Assembly (NCBI GenBank): GCA_002427605.1
Contig: DIRT01000008.1
Span: forward strand, 1-56,590
Source of the DNA: Bacteroidales bacterium UBA5429
Lineage (GTDB): Bacteria; Bacteroidota; Bacteroidia; Bacteroidales; WCHB1-69
Direction of reading: 5' to 3'
DNA: 56,590 bases
Position numbers and translations under genes: made by a program. Shown here piece after piece: positions 1-8,627 of the stretch (the first letter of the stretch is position 1; each line of letters starts with the position of its first letter). The notes beneath the pieces are model-generated. The model worked only from the letters and a program-made list of their open reading frames with translations, was not told the DNA's origin and searched no databases.

Positions 1-19
1 TTATCGGACGGCAGTGATT

Positions 20-841
20 CTAAAACAGAATTCCAATATAAAAGCCATTCTGGTAAATAGGAGTTATTCGGTTATAATAGTAAAAGAAAGGTTTTTTGAC
101 AGGGTACACCGTTTCATAAGAGATTCTATTCATTGTAACTTCCTTATTATCAGTAAGATTATATTCAACAATAAGATATTCTCCAACTTTAGGTAACTCT
201 CCTACATACTTTCCATCCATATAATCCAATATTTCTTCGGTACATTTACATTCATTGAGTAACAATTCCCATGTGTCGCCTTCCTGAATTTTTTGAAAAA
301 AATGGGCTTTTTTACTACATTCTCTCCTAACTCCATTTTTATTCAACTCTCCTTCTGAATATTGATAACGCAAACTTGCCGATTCAATCGGCCACTCTTT
401 TTGAGTTATTGGAATGTTTTTTTGATAATAAAAATCTCGCATAGAATCACTTTTAGTTACGAAGAGATCATCTATTGAGCAATTTAAAGAAATTATAGCC
501 AAAATGTTATTATGATAAAGAAAACCTGTATAGTTTTCTTTCTTGAGAATTTCCCAAATTGTAAGATCATATTGTTCAATATCAGCGAAAATTCTGATGG
601 TTGTATCTGTTTCATATGTAATAAAAAATCGGTAGAAATAGGGTTTATTCAGAAGACAAAAAATACACTCTTCAGAAAGCATATCCAAACTATCCAACAA
701 ACTATATATTACAGGATTCTTGATTTCGTATTCAGGAAGTTTTAATACAAGTTTATCATTATCTCCTGTTTGGGAATATAACGTGAAACCATTTAGTAAA
801 ATTCCCATGCAAAAAAATAATATTTTCAATTGCTTCATCAT
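20..841 (-). CDS. Secreted protein of unknown function
   Basis: A 273-residue protein that I do not recognise. Residues 1-23 form a typical signal peptide (MMKQ, a hydrophobic core, then a YSQ-type end), so it is exported. The mature part has no motif I can name; it is rich in Tyr, Phe, Glu and Lys, and two cysteines are close together in an ECIFC stretch near residue 60. No lipobox is visible. A -7-like promoter word lies about 42 bases upstream of the start on the minus strand. The stop codon is close to the left edge of the window, so its downstream neighbours are unseen. A periplasmic or outer-membrane-associated role is inference only. Confidence 0.6.
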   Translation of the reverse strand: MMKQLKILFFCMGILLNGFTLYSQTGDNDKLVLKLPEYEIKNPVIYSLLDSLDMLSEECIFCLLNKPYFYRFFITYETDTTIRIFADIEQYDLTIWEILKKENYTGFLYHNNILAIISLNCSIDDLFVTKSDSMRDFYYQKNIPITQKEWPIESASLRYQYSEGELNKNGVRRECSKKAHFFQKIQEGDTWELLLNECKCTEEILDYMDGKYVGELPKVGEYLIVEYNLTDNKEVTMNRISYETVYPVKKPFFYYYNRITPIYQNGFYIGILF

Positions 842-882
842 GATATTAAAAATATTTATTTTGACTTTTGAGGATCACTTGG

Positions 883-890
883 CAAAGATA
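883..890 (-). promoter_or_regulatory. Bacteroidota -7 box of the secreted unknown gene
   Basis: The minus strand reads TATCTTTG, matching the TAnnTTTG consensus of the Bacteroidota primary sigma factor, with the ATG 42 bases downstream. No clear -33 TTG was found. Confidence 0.5.
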
Positions 891-1109
891 ATAAAAAAGT
901 CGAAAGTCGAAGGGCGAAAGTCGAAAGGAATTCAATTACGAATCCGCTTGATTCTCAATCTCTTACCTTTTATTTCTTACTTCTTATTTCTTATTTGGTA
1001 TTTAAAATAATTGGGGGGCAGGAAGGTTATATCTTTACGGTAATTTCATTTCCCCACTCTGGAATATTAACCTTTTTAGATATGCAAGATCAATTATGAA
1101 TTACGAATC

Positions 1110-1207
1110 GACCTCCCCTAGCCCCTCCAAAGGAGAGGAACGATCTACTCTCTTTTGAAAAATCTCCCAAAGAGCACCCCTTCCTTCGGAGGGGGCAGGG
1201 GGAGGTC
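1110..1207. repeat. Imperfect inverted repeat, about 28-base arms
   Basis: The left arm begins GACCTCCCCTAGCCCCTCC (1110-1128) and the right arm ends in its near-complement, GGGGGCAGGGGGAGGTC (1191-1207). The outer parts pair almost fully, and inner CTCCAAAGGAG-type segments add local pairing. Size and terminal symmetry fit a REP-like or miniature mobile repeat; no transposase is nearby. Confidence 0.7.
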
Positions 1208-1282
1208 AAAAAATGCGGAAATCAGCCACCGAATTAAAATTTTACGATAAAATAAAAAATCCACCTCACATTTTTATTTTAC

Positions 1283-1360
1283 AATAATGTCACCCCTTCG
1301 GGGTTTACAGGGTTATTTGGGTCAATATTTTGCTATAATAATGTCACCCCTTCGGGGTTT
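1283..1360. repeat. Two direct copies of a 24-base unit with a CCCCTTCGGGG hairpin
   Basis: The identical unit AATAATGTCACCCCTTCGGG plus GTTT occurs at 1283-1306 and 1337-1360. Each holds a small GC stem able to form a UUCG-type loop. The second copy runs into a T tract (1358-1364) on the plus strand, so it resembles an intrinsic terminator, but no plus-strand gene lies upstream for it to end. Confidence 0.8.
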
Positions 1361-1410
1361 TTTTGAAGAAATTCTAAATTCTACCTTTTAAATTCTAAAT
1401 TTATTTCATT

Positions 1411-1461
1411 CCGAAATCCGAAATCCGAAATCATTCTACCTTCTACCTTCTACCTTCTACC
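1411..1461. repeat. Two 7-base tandem arrays beside the MATE stop codon
   Basis: CCGAAAT is repeated three times (1411-1431) and TTCTACC four times (1434-1461). The second array ends four bases before the MATE stop codon at 1465-1467. Arrays like this can change copy number by strand slippage. Confidence 0.8.
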
Positions 1462-1464
1462 TTC

Positions 1465-2757
1465 TCAGAAGTTGTATATCGCTTTGGGTGCAAAGAATCT
1501 CATTCCTAATCCTCTGAGTAACAGGAATAAAAGGAGTGAAACCCAAAGGGCGTTGTTGCCCATAAACTGACTGAAACCGTAATAGAAAAGGAAGTAGGCA
1601 GCGGTGGCGATAAAAATGGCATTACGCATTGCCTTGGAGGCTGTTGCACCAACATAGATCCCATCCCACAAAAAGGCTGCAAACCCCGAAATGGGAATCA
1701 GCAAGACCCACCAGAAGTAAGTACGGGAGGCTTCCAAAACTGTCTGTTCATTGGTGAAGAGACTCAGAATGTCCTCCCCCCAAATAGAATATATCAAAGT
1801 AAAAAAAGCGGTTAAAATCCAACCCCATCGAAAAATATAACGAATCGCTAATTTTAAACTTCCTTTGTTTTTGGCTCCCACAAATATACCGGTGAGCGAC
1901 TCCGCAGCATAAGCAAATCCATCCATAATATAGGAGAAAAGGGTGAATAGCTGCATCAATAACGTGTTGACAGCCAATACGGTATCACCAAATCGGGCAG
2001 AGAAACTCGTAAAGCTGGTGAACACAATAATCAGACAGAAAGTTCTCAAAAAGATGTCGGAGTTTACCTTGAAGAAGTTGACCCACAGATGCAATTGGAA
2101 TAGGGATTTACGATTGTAATATTTTCTCAATTTTCCGTAGTAAATGAGCCACAGTGTTGCAGCCAGCAGCAATCCGATATATTCGGCAATAACGGTTCCA
2201 ACAGCAATTCCTTTGAATCCCATTTTGAATGTATATACACATATCAGACTGAAAATAATGTTCAAAACATTGACTGTGATGGCGATAACCATAGGGAAAC
2301 GGGAGTTTTGCATCCCGATAAACCATCCTTTGGCAACGTACAAGAGTAGGGTACAGGGTGCAGCCCAGATTCGGATGTAGAAATAATCGATGATAGGTTG
2401 CTGTGTTTCGGGGGAAACTTTGATAAAAATCAGGGCAAATTTGAGAATCGGTGACTGTAAAATAATCAATATCAGGGAGATAGTCAATGCAATCAGGATA
2501 CCTCGCATCATAATGGTAATCACCTCTTCCAAATCTCTGGCTCCCAAAGCTTGAGCAGTGAAACCGGTGGTTCCCATTCTGAGAAATCCGAAGTTCCAGT
2601 AGATAAAGTTGAAGATTACCCCCGCAACTCCGATTGCTCCAATAAATGAAAGTGAACCCATGTGTCCCGCAATAGCTAAATCGACCATGCTGAGCAAAGG
2701 GACACTCACATTGCTGATAATGTTGGGAATAGCTAATTTAAGAATTCGTCGATTCAT
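1465..2757 (-). CDS. MATE family multidrug/Na+ antiporter (DinF-like)
   Basis: A 430-residue inner-membrane protein with about twelve hydrophobic segments in two halves, matching the usual length of MATE exporters. The N-terminus carries the family pattern LAIPNIISN...PLLSMVDLAIAG, followed by a glycine-rich G.A..F...F segment typical of DinF-type MATE proteins. The expected role is export of cationic compounds driven by a Na+ or H+ gradient; the real substrate cannot be read from sequence. It lies 132 bases downstream of trxA on the same strand, and I see no clear promoter between them, so read-through from prfA-trxA is possible. Its 3' end abuts a tandem repeat array. Confidence 0.88.
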   Translation of the reverse strand: MNRRILKLAIPNIISNVSVPLLSMVDLAIAGHMGSLSFIGAIGVAGVIFNFIYWNFGFLRMGTTGFTAQALGARDLEEVITIMMRGILIALTISLILIILQSPILKFALIFIKVSPETQQPIIDYFYIRIWAAPCTLLLYVAKGWFIGMQNSRFPMVIAITVNVLNIIFSLICVYTFKMGFKGIAVGTVIAEYIGLLLAATLWLIYYGKLRKYYNRKSLFQLHLWVNFFKVNSDIFLRTFCLIIVFTSFTSFSARFGDTVLAVNTLLMQLFTLFSYIMDGFAYAAESLTGIFVGAKNKGSLKLAIRYIFRWGWILTAFFTLIYSIWGEDILSLFTNEQTVLEASRTYFWWVLLIPISGFAAFLWDGIYVGATASKAMRNAIFIATAAYFLFYYGFSQFMGNNALWVSLLLFLLLRGLGMRFFAPKAIYNF

Positions 2758-2889
2758 AAGAAAAAGAGCAGATTAACCGACTTTCACGGAAACAGTTTTA
2801 GCACTCCCAATGGAAATAGGGGTTATAACCAAAAAACCCATAACCTTTTCGGATGGTTTCAGAAAATAAAACTTTAAAAAAATAAAGAT

Positions 2890-3204
2890 TTATAAGAAGG
2901 ATTCAATTTTTTTAACCAATTCAGGTTTTTTAATCAATCCAACGTGAACATCCTTCACATCTCCATTTTTCAAGAAGATGATCATAGGGATATTTCTCAC
3001 GCCAAATTGAATGGCGATATCATTATTTGCATCGGTATCACATTTTCCGATGATGGCTCTGCCTTCGTACTCTTTCGCTACTTCTTCAATGATGGGAGTT
3101 AATGCTCTGCAAGGACCACACCATTGAGCCCAAAAATCGATCACGATCAATTTATCCGATTTGGTGATCTCTTCAAAATTTGCGCCATTAATTTCTACTG
3201 TCAT
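2890..3204 (-). CDS. trxA: Thioredoxin
   Basis: A 104-residue cytoplasmic thioredoxin of standard length. The active site WCGPC is at residues 28-32 and the cis-proline follows in NIPMI at Pro73. It reduces protein disulfides using electrons from thioredoxin reductase, and would also serve the thiol peroxidase encoded at 14701. It starts 39 bases after the prfA stop on the same strand with no separate -7 box seen, so the two are probably cotranscribed. There is one further cysteine, Cys55. No signal peptide is present, which rules out a TlpA-type periplasmic thioredoxin. Confidence 0.95.
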   Translation of the reverse strand: MTVEINGANFEEITKSDKLIVIDFWAQWCGPCRALTPIIEEVAKEYEGRAIIGKCDTDANNDIAIQFGVRNIPMIIFLKNGDVKDVHVGLIKKPELVKKIESFL

Positions 3205-3243
3205 AGTTATCTGTTTTTTGGTTAATAATGTTAAAATATGATC

Positions 3244-4326
3244 TTAAATTTCTACAGCTTCTTTTAATTTTTCAGCATTTTCAGCAACTTGCAGTGCTTC
3301 GATGGTCTCTTCAATATCACCATCCATAAATCCGATCAGATTGTACATCGTCAGGTTGATCCGGTGATCGGTTACCCTGTTTTGAGGATAGTTGTAGGTT
3401 CTAATTTTAGCAGATCGGTCGCCCGTAGAGACCATGGTTTTTCTCTTGGATGAAATCTCATCCAGATATTTCTGGTACTCTCTTTCAAAAAGTCGGTTCC
3501 GAAGTACTTTCATCGCTTTTTCAAGGTTCTTGATCTGCGATTTTTCGTCCTGAATAGCCACGACAATCCCGGTAGGAATGTGTGTCAATCTGATGGCAGA
3601 GTAGGTTGTATTCACCGACTGTCCGCCCGGTCCGGATGAACAATAGGTATCTTTACGGATATCACTCTGTTTCAACTCGATATCAAACTCATCAGCTTCA
3701 GGCAACACCACAACGGATGCGGCTGAAGTATGTACTCTTCCCTGAGATTCCGTTTGAGGTACACGTTGAACACGATGCACTCCGGATTCATATTTCAACA
3801 ATCCGTACACCTGTTCTCCGGAAACTTCAAAAACGATCTCCTTAAAACCGCCTACAGTTCCTTCAGTCATGGAGAGTACTTCAATTTTCCATCCTTTTTT
3901 ATCGGCAAAATGTTGATACATTCTGAAAAGATCGCCGGCAAAGATGCTCGCTTCGTCACCACCGGTTCCGGCACGAATTTCTACCTGAGCATTTTTGGAA
4001 TCCTGAGGATCCGATGGAAGTAGTAAAATACGGATTTTTTCTTCCAAACTCTCTTTTTGTTCCAGAAAAACGTCCAATTCAGACTTGGCTAACTCGCGAA
4101 AATCCTCATCTTTTTCTGTGGAGATAATCTCTTTGGTATTGGCTATATTATCAACAATATTTTTGTACTCTTTGTAAGCGTCAACAACAGGAATTAAGTC
4201 TTTATAATCTTTGTTTAGTTTGATATAGCGTTTCATGTCGGAAATCACATCGGGTTGTGTGATTTCATCCGCTATAACTAACCAATTTTGGTAAATTGCT
4301 TCTAATTTTTCTAACAAATCATCCAT
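3244..4326 (-). CDS. prfA: Peptide chain release factor 1
   Basis: A 360-residue class I release factor, the normal RF1 length. The peptidyl-tRNA hydrolysis motif GGQ is at residues 234-236, inside SSGPGGQSVN. The stop-codon recognition tripeptide is PQT (190-192), the PxT type of RF1 (UAA/UAG), not the SPF type of RF2. The start at 4326 lies about 26 bases downstream of a -7 box. It appears to head a prfA-trxA unit. No frameshift is present in the gene; programmed frameshifting is a trait of prfB. Confidence 0.96.
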   Translation of the reverse strand: MDDLLEKLEAIYQNWLVIADEITQPDVISDMKRYIKLNKDYKDLIPVVDAYKEYKNIVDNIANTKEIISTEKDEDFRELAKSELDVFLEQKESLEEKIRILLLPSDPQDSKNAQVEIRAGTGGDEASIFAGDLFRMYQHFADKKGWKIEVLSMTEGTVGGFKEIVFEVSGEQVYGLLKYESGVHRVQRVPQTESQGRVHTSAASVVVLPEADEFDIELKQSDIRKDTYCSSGPGGQSVNTTYSAIRLTHIPTGIVVAIQDEKSQIKNLEKAMKVLRNRLFEREYQKYLDEISSKRKTMVSTGDRSAKIRTYNYPQNRVTDHRINLTMYNLIGFMDGDIEETIEALQVAENAEKLKEAVEI

Positions 4327-4351
4327 TAGTGAATCCTATTTTTTAGGGTTG

Positions 4352-4359
4352 CAAAGATA
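4352..4359 (-). promoter_or_regulatory. -7 box of prfA
   Basis: The minus strand reads TATCTTTG followed by CAACCC, a typical Bacteroidota -7 element, 26 bases before the prfA ATG. Confidence 0.6.
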
Positions 4360-4434
4360 CAAAAATTATGATAGATCTATTTAAGAATACTCACTATTCA
4401 TATTTTAATTTTTCGGAACAGGTTGATTTAAAAT

Positions 4435-6687
4435 TTATTGAATCACAATTTCATCAGTAAAAATCCAGCAAGGCTCTCCAAAACCACGATGCCATTCCGG
4501 ATTTTTCTTAATCGCTTTGGCTTTTATTTTGATATATCTTGCCTCCTTGGCGAGATCTGTTTTGACAAACTTTTGAATATGAGCTTTTGCTAAAACTTCA
4601 GGATTTTGATAAGTTTCGGAAAAAATTTTTTCCCATCTGCGTCCATTTTTTGAAACGTAGAATGTAACCTCTTCAGGCACAAAAATCCAGGAAAGAGGGT
4701 AGAAGTAGAAATCGATACTGATTTGCTCAATGGGTGTGATCTCTTCCAAATCCACCACTGCTTCAAAATCTTGTCCCAGGAAACCCAGCCAATTTTGGTG
4801 ATAATTGAGTATTCCGAAAACACCGTCAATCAAAGCTTCTGCTCCACCCCGGTTATAAGCGTCACTGAATTTTGTTTTGAGCTTGATTTTTTTCCCAACA
4901 GCCAAATTGTTCACACTTGACTTTTCAATAAAATGGAACACGTTTTCCCTCCACTGTTCAGGAGTATAACCGTTTTCCTCCAGGTTTTTTATTCCCATTT
5001 TTTCACAATCTGCCACAAATCGGTTGATCAGATCGATCATCTCCGGTTTGACTTTTTTAACGCCATTTTCAAAATGAAAAAGAGAGAGTTCTTCCGATAC
5101 TTCACTCATGGAAAGTTCTATTTTGGCAAAATCATGAGAGAGTTCCAAATACCTGATTCTATCCTTAACATCTTGTCTGTGAGCTAATTGATACGCTTGT
5201 ACGAAAAGTGAATCATACTCTTTTATCAGTTCGGGTGTCAGATAAGTATTAACTCCATCAATGGGATAACCGTAGATATCCAGTCTTTGATCCCCGTCAA
5301 TAACGGCTTGTTTGTTTTTTTTAAAATAAGAATAAATGGGGGGATATGCTCGCTCATAGTATCCCTCAATAAATTCGTTCATAATCTCCTCGGGACTGCT
5401 GTGGACGTCCCACATCAGTTTTGCTATGAGGTAAGTTCTGAGCTCCATCCAGGAGGTTTTGTTGTTGGGTCCGGTTCCTTGCTCAAACATCATTTTTACA
5501 CCGGAGCGGGAAAACCACTCCAGGTTGGGCTGTAAAACAAGCAAATTGGGGAAAGGGTTCATCATGTTTCGGAATTGAACCACGTAATCCCAAAGGAAAA
5601 TATTGTCCGTCAGGTTTTTCCATCCGGTCATGTCGCTTACAAAGGATTGCTCCCGCGGATTGAGTTCAATGCCTCTTTCTCTTCCACACTCGATAGAGCA
5701 AAACATAATATTCACGTTATCAGAAGGTTGAATAAGTCTGTAAGGAGGTTTTCGGGTGTATTGGTAAGCCAAAGTAGAGATGATTTTGTCCGGGAAACGG
5801 GCTGCCACCTGATTGATAAAATAGAGCAATGTTCCGGAAGGAGCACCATAGAGCGAGTCTAATCTCCGACATTGAGAACAGGTGCAATTGTTCATGTTGT
5901 CATTGTTGGAAACAGACCAATAGAGCGCATCCGGCTTTTCATCCATCATCACTTGCAAGTTTTTACACAACTGTTCCAGCAGTTCCGGATTGGATAAACA
6001 AAGTTGTCCATCTTTAATCCGTCTGCCATGAATTTCCGAAAACCATTCGGGATGAGTTTCGAAATATTGCTCAACGGGAATCAGATATTGAAATGTGTGG
6101 ACAAACATACCCCACTCTTTATATAAATCTTCACGATTGTGAAGTCGGTGCCAATCCAGGTAAAAATCGGAGTGATTCGGGTAGTAGTACAACACTTCTC
6201 TGTACTTAAAACTGGGATTTTTCAATTGGTTGAGTTGTGGTAAAACATAAAATCCCTGTTGGACAACATCCAGAGCATCAGGAGTATAGAGACGAGTACC
6301 CAACTGTTCTTCGAGAAAATCGTAAACGGCGTACAAAGCTGCCTTTTTGTAAGTTCCGTATAAGATTAAGTTTTCACGGTCACAATATTTGATAAATCCG
6401 TCATCCCGGATTTGATCTTGATTTTTTATTGTTTGAGCTGCATATTCAGTATTCCCGATGTAGACTCCTTTCTCTACGGTTTGTTCTCCTTCCCGGAGGA
6501 TGGGGAGCTCGGCGCCGGAAATGGCAATCAGTAATCGCTGCATTTCTTGAGCGGCATGTTGCTCAATATCAGAGGGATGAGATGGTACAACGATGCTATG
6601 CTCTGATTCCCCCCTATTAAATAAAAGAGATTGAGAAAAAAGAGAAAAATTAAAAAGCAGAACTAAAAGTAAACCGTATCTTTTCAT
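4435..6687 (-). CDS. Secreted DUF4838 protein with C-terminal discoidin-like domain
   Basis: A 750-residue exported protein. Residues 1-18 are a signal peptide (MKRYGLLLVLLFNFSLFSQS). Residues from about 20 to 130 resemble the N-terminal glucuronidase/hexosaminidase-like domain that precedes many glycosidase barrels (ISGAELPI, YIGNT). The middle, with SNNDNMNNCTCSQCRRLD and a conserved STLAYQYT stretch, fits DUF4838. The last 150 residues or so look like an F5/8-type C (discoidin) carbohydrate-binding fold. A role in glycan breakdown is inferred; substrate and activity are unknown. No SusC/SusD pair is nearby. The gene is divergent from the U32 gene at 6768 and has its own -7 box. Confidence 0.8.
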   Translation of the reverse strand: MKRYGLLLVLLFNFSLFSQSLLFNRGESEHSIVVPSHPSDIEQHAAQEMQRLLIAISGAELPILREGEQTVEKGVYIGNTEYAAQTIKNQDQIRDDGFIKYCDRENLILYGTYKKAALYAVYDFLEEQLGTRLYTPDALDVVQQGFYVLPQLNQLKNPSFKYREVLYYYPNHSDFYLDWHRLHNREDLYKEWGMFVHTFQYLIPVEQYFETHPEWFSEIHGRRIKDGQLCLSNPELLEQLCKNLQVMMDEKPDALYWSVSNNDNMNNCTCSQCRRLDSLYGAPSGTLLYFINQVAARFPDKIISTLAYQYTRKPPYRLIQPSDNVNIMFCSIECGRERGIELNPREQSFVSDMTGWKNLTDNIFLWDYVVQFRNMMNPFPNLLVLQPNLEWFSRSGVKMMFEQGTGPNNKTSWMELRTYLIAKLMWDVHSSPEEIMNEFIEGYYERAYPPIYSYFKKNKQAVIDGDQRLDIYGYPIDGVNTYLTPELIKEYDSLFVQAYQLAHRQDVKDRIRYLELSHDFAKIELSMSEVSEELSLFHFENGVKKVKPEMIDLINRFVADCEKMGIKNLEENGYTPEQWRENVFHFIEKSSVNNLAVGKKIKLKTKFSDAYNRGGAEALIDGVFGILNYHQNWLGFLGQDFEAVVDLEEITPIEQISIDFYFYPLSWIFVPEEVTFYVSKNGRRWEKIFSETYQNPEVLAKAHIQKFVKTDLAKEARYIKIKAKAIKKNPEWHRGFGEPCWIFTDEIVIQ

Positions 6688-6702
6688 AAATTAATTAAAA
6701 AG

Positions 6703-6710
6703 CAAATGTA
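6703..6710 (-). promoter_or_regulatory. -7 box of the DUF4838 gene
   Basis: The minus strand reads TACATTTG (TAnnTTTG), 16 bases before the ATG at 6687. It is divergent from the promoter at 6720-6748. Confidence 0.5.
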
Positions 6711-6719
6711 CGATTTTTA

Positions 6720-6748
6720 TTGATTTAATCTAATTTGTTGTACTTTTG
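6720..6748 (+). promoter_or_regulatory. Promoter of the U32 gene (-33 and -7)
   Basis: A -33 TTG (6720-6722) and a -7 TACTTTTG (6741-6748) are separated by 18 bases. The implied transcription start is about 6755. This excludes a TTG start at 6735 and fixes the ATG at 6768 as the start codon. Confidence 0.6.
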
Positions 6749-6767
6749 TTGCCTCAATTCAAAAAAG

Positions 6768-8627
6768 ATGTCAAAGATTGAACTGTTAGCACCGGCAAAA
6801 AATGGAATTTATGGTCAGGAAGCAATCAACCATGGAGCGGATGCGGTCTATATTGGAGCACCTCAATTCAGTGCACGGGTAGCTGCCAATAGTTCCATTG
6901 CGGAGATTGAAGAGTTGGTACGTTATGCCCATCGTTACGGGGCAAAGGTATTTGTGGCTTTAAACACGATTTTGGATGATCGGGAGCTGGAACAGAGTGC
7001 CCGGCTGATCAATCAGTTTTACAATATCGGAGTGGATGCACTGATCATTCAGGATGTCGGAATTCTGTCACTGGATCTTCCGCCTATACCGCTTCATGCT
7101 AGTACTCAAATGGATAACAGATCGTTACAAAGGATTTTGTTGCTGGAACAATGGGGTTTTGAAAGAGCTATTTTGGCACGTGAGCTTTCTTTGGAAGAGA
7201 TTGCACAGATCAGACAAAATAGTTCGATTGAACTGGAAGCGTTTATACATGGCGCATTGTGTGTAAGTTACAGCGGGCGCTGTTATTTGAGTCGCGCCTA
7301 TACAGGGCGAAGTGCCAATCGGGGAAACTGCTCTCAACTTTGTCGTTTGCCCTACACTTTGGTCGATCAATCCGGGAAAGTTATCGTTCAGGATCGTCAT
7401 TTGCTCTCTTTGAAAGATATGGATCGCTCTCATGTACTGAAAGAGATGATGGATGCCGGGATTACCTCTTTTAAAATTGAGGGGAGATTGAAAGAACTCT
7501 CTTATCTCAAAAATATTACATCCTATTATCGTCAGAAACTGGATGCTATTTTGAATGAAACGCCTGATTATCAACGCGCTTCTTTCGGAACTACTACCTT
7601 CTTTTTTACTCCTGATCCTACCAAAACTTTTCACCGTGATAAAACCGAATATTTTCTAAAAGGTAGAATTCCTGTACATACAACGTTGAATACTCCCAAA
7701 TCTACAGGAGAGTTAATCGGAAAAGTGACACAGGTTTTTGATTATTATTTCACATACGAAGGCAAACCATTGAACAATGGAGACGGCATGATTACCTTTG
7801 ATAGTCAAGAACAATTAGTAGGTTTCAAAGTGAATAGGGTAGAGGGGAATAAGGTTTTTCCGGCTACAATGCCCATTCTTGAAAAGGGACAAGTATTGTA
7901 CAGAAATGAAGATCACGACTTTGAAAAGCAGCTGTCCGGCAAAACGGCTGAGAGAAAATTGGCACTCTCCATTCAGGGGAAAGAAACCACAAACGGACTG
8001 ATGCTTTCTTTCAAAGACGAGATGGGGAATCAGTTTGTTAAAGAGTATCATATCGAAAAAGAGATAGCTCGAAATCAGGAGATGGCTAGGGAAAATACAA
8101 TCAAACAACTAAGTCGTATCGGGAATACCTATTTTTATATTCAAGAGATTGATATAGAGTGGGATACTCCATTTTTTATTCCTTCTTCGCAGATTTCTAC
8201 AATGAAAAGAGAGATGTTGGAAGGATTGGAAGAGGTGAGAACGCAGCGGGAATTAATTCCCAATCCGAGACCACGGAAGAAAAAGGATTACGGAGTTAAG
8301 GTTCCGAAAGAGTTGAGCTATCTTTTCAATGTAGCGAATAGTGGAGCCAGGAAGATTTATTTTTCTGAAGGGGCAGAAAAGATTGATCCCGCTTTTGAGC
8401 AACAGATCCCGGAAGGTGATCCGTTAGTGATGCAGTGCAAACATTGTATTAAATATGCGTTGGGATTCTGTCCGAAGTATTTCCCAGACAAAAAGAAAAC
8501 TTCATTTCAAGAACCTTTTTACTTGAAACAGGGTGCAATAAATCTAAGAGTAGAATTTGACTGTAAAGAGTGTGTTATGAATCTTTATTCTCTTCCGAAG
8601 GGTGATGTTCTTCCGAAAGGGGAATAA
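6768..8627 (+). CDS. Peptidase U32 family protein, probable 23S rRNA cytidine hydroxylase (RlhA type)
   Basis: A 619-residue U32 protein starting MSKIELLAPAK. The family signature HGALCVSYSGRCYLS is at residues 161-175, and Cys165, Cys172, Cys188 and Cys192 form the likely Fe-S cluster site. The C-terminal extension has further cysteine pairs (MQCKHC, FCPKYF, FDCKEC), as in the long members with a DUF3656 region. Long U32 proteins of this type include E. coli RlhA (YdcP), which makes 5-hydroxycytidine in 23S rRNA; U32 proteins are now seen as prephenate-dependent RNA hydroxylases rather than proteases. The assignment to RlhA rests on length and C-terminal cysteines. Its 3' end overlaps the convergent CNNM gene by 53 bases. 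Confidence 0.85.
   Translation: MSKIELLAPAKNGIYGQEAINHGADAVYIGAPQFSARVAANSSIAEIEELVRYAHRYGAKVFVALNTILDDRELEQSARLINQFYNIGVDALIIQDVGILSLDLPPIPLHASTQMDNRSLQRILLLEQWGFERAILARELSLEEIAQIRQNSSIELEAFIHGALCVSYSGRCYLSRAYTGRSANRGNCSQLCRLPYTLVDQSGKVIVQDRHLLSLKDMDRSHVLKEMMDAGITSFKIEGRLKELSYLKNITSYYRQKLDAILNETPDYQRASFGTTTFFFTPDPTKTFHRDKTEYFLKGRIPVHTTLNTPKSTGELIGKVTQVFDYYFTYEGKPLNNGDGMITFDSQEQLVGFKVNRVEGNKVFPATMPILEKGQVLYRNEDHDFEKQLSGKTAERKLALSIQGKETTNGLMLSFKDEMGNQFVKEYHIEKEIARNQEMARENTIKQLSRIGNTYFYIQEIDIEWDTPFFIPSSQISTMKREMLEGLEEVRTQRELIPNPRPRKKKDYGVKVPKELSYLFNVANSGARKIYFSEGAEKIDPAFEQQIPEGDPLVMQCKHCIKYALGFCPKYFPDKKKTSFQEPFYLKQGAINLRVEFDCKECVMNLYSLPKGDVLPKGE

Larger units (their letters stand above)
842..1464. 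other. Intergenic repeat-rich island, no gene
   Basis: This is the only gap over 300 bases. I see no credible coding region. It holds short direct repeats built from GTCGAAAG near 899-928, pyrimidine-rich TTTCTTA-type runs near 965-1000, a long inverted repeat (1110-1207), two copies of a 24-base unit with a CCCCTTCGGGG hairpin (1283-1360), and two 7-base tandem arrays (1411-1461) that run up to the MATE stop codon. The gap lies between the 5' end of one minus-strand gene and the 3' end of another. Confidence 0.7.

Noticed and set aside
720..1010. 96-residue plus-strand frame at the edge of the repeat island
   Set aside because: It begins inside the secreted unknown gene and consists of translated low-complexity repeats.
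1346..1364. Intrinsic terminator at the second CCCCTTCGGGG unit
   Set aside because: The T-run fits only the plus strand, and no plus-strand gene lies upstream. I list it as a repeat.
6735..6767. Longer U32 protein starting at TTG 6735
   Set aside because: This start overlaps the -7 promoter box (6741-6748); the ATG at 6768 matches the family N-terminus.
7125..7634. 169-residue minus-strand open frame inside the U32 gene
   Set aside because: It is a shadow of a well-supported gene, with no family features.
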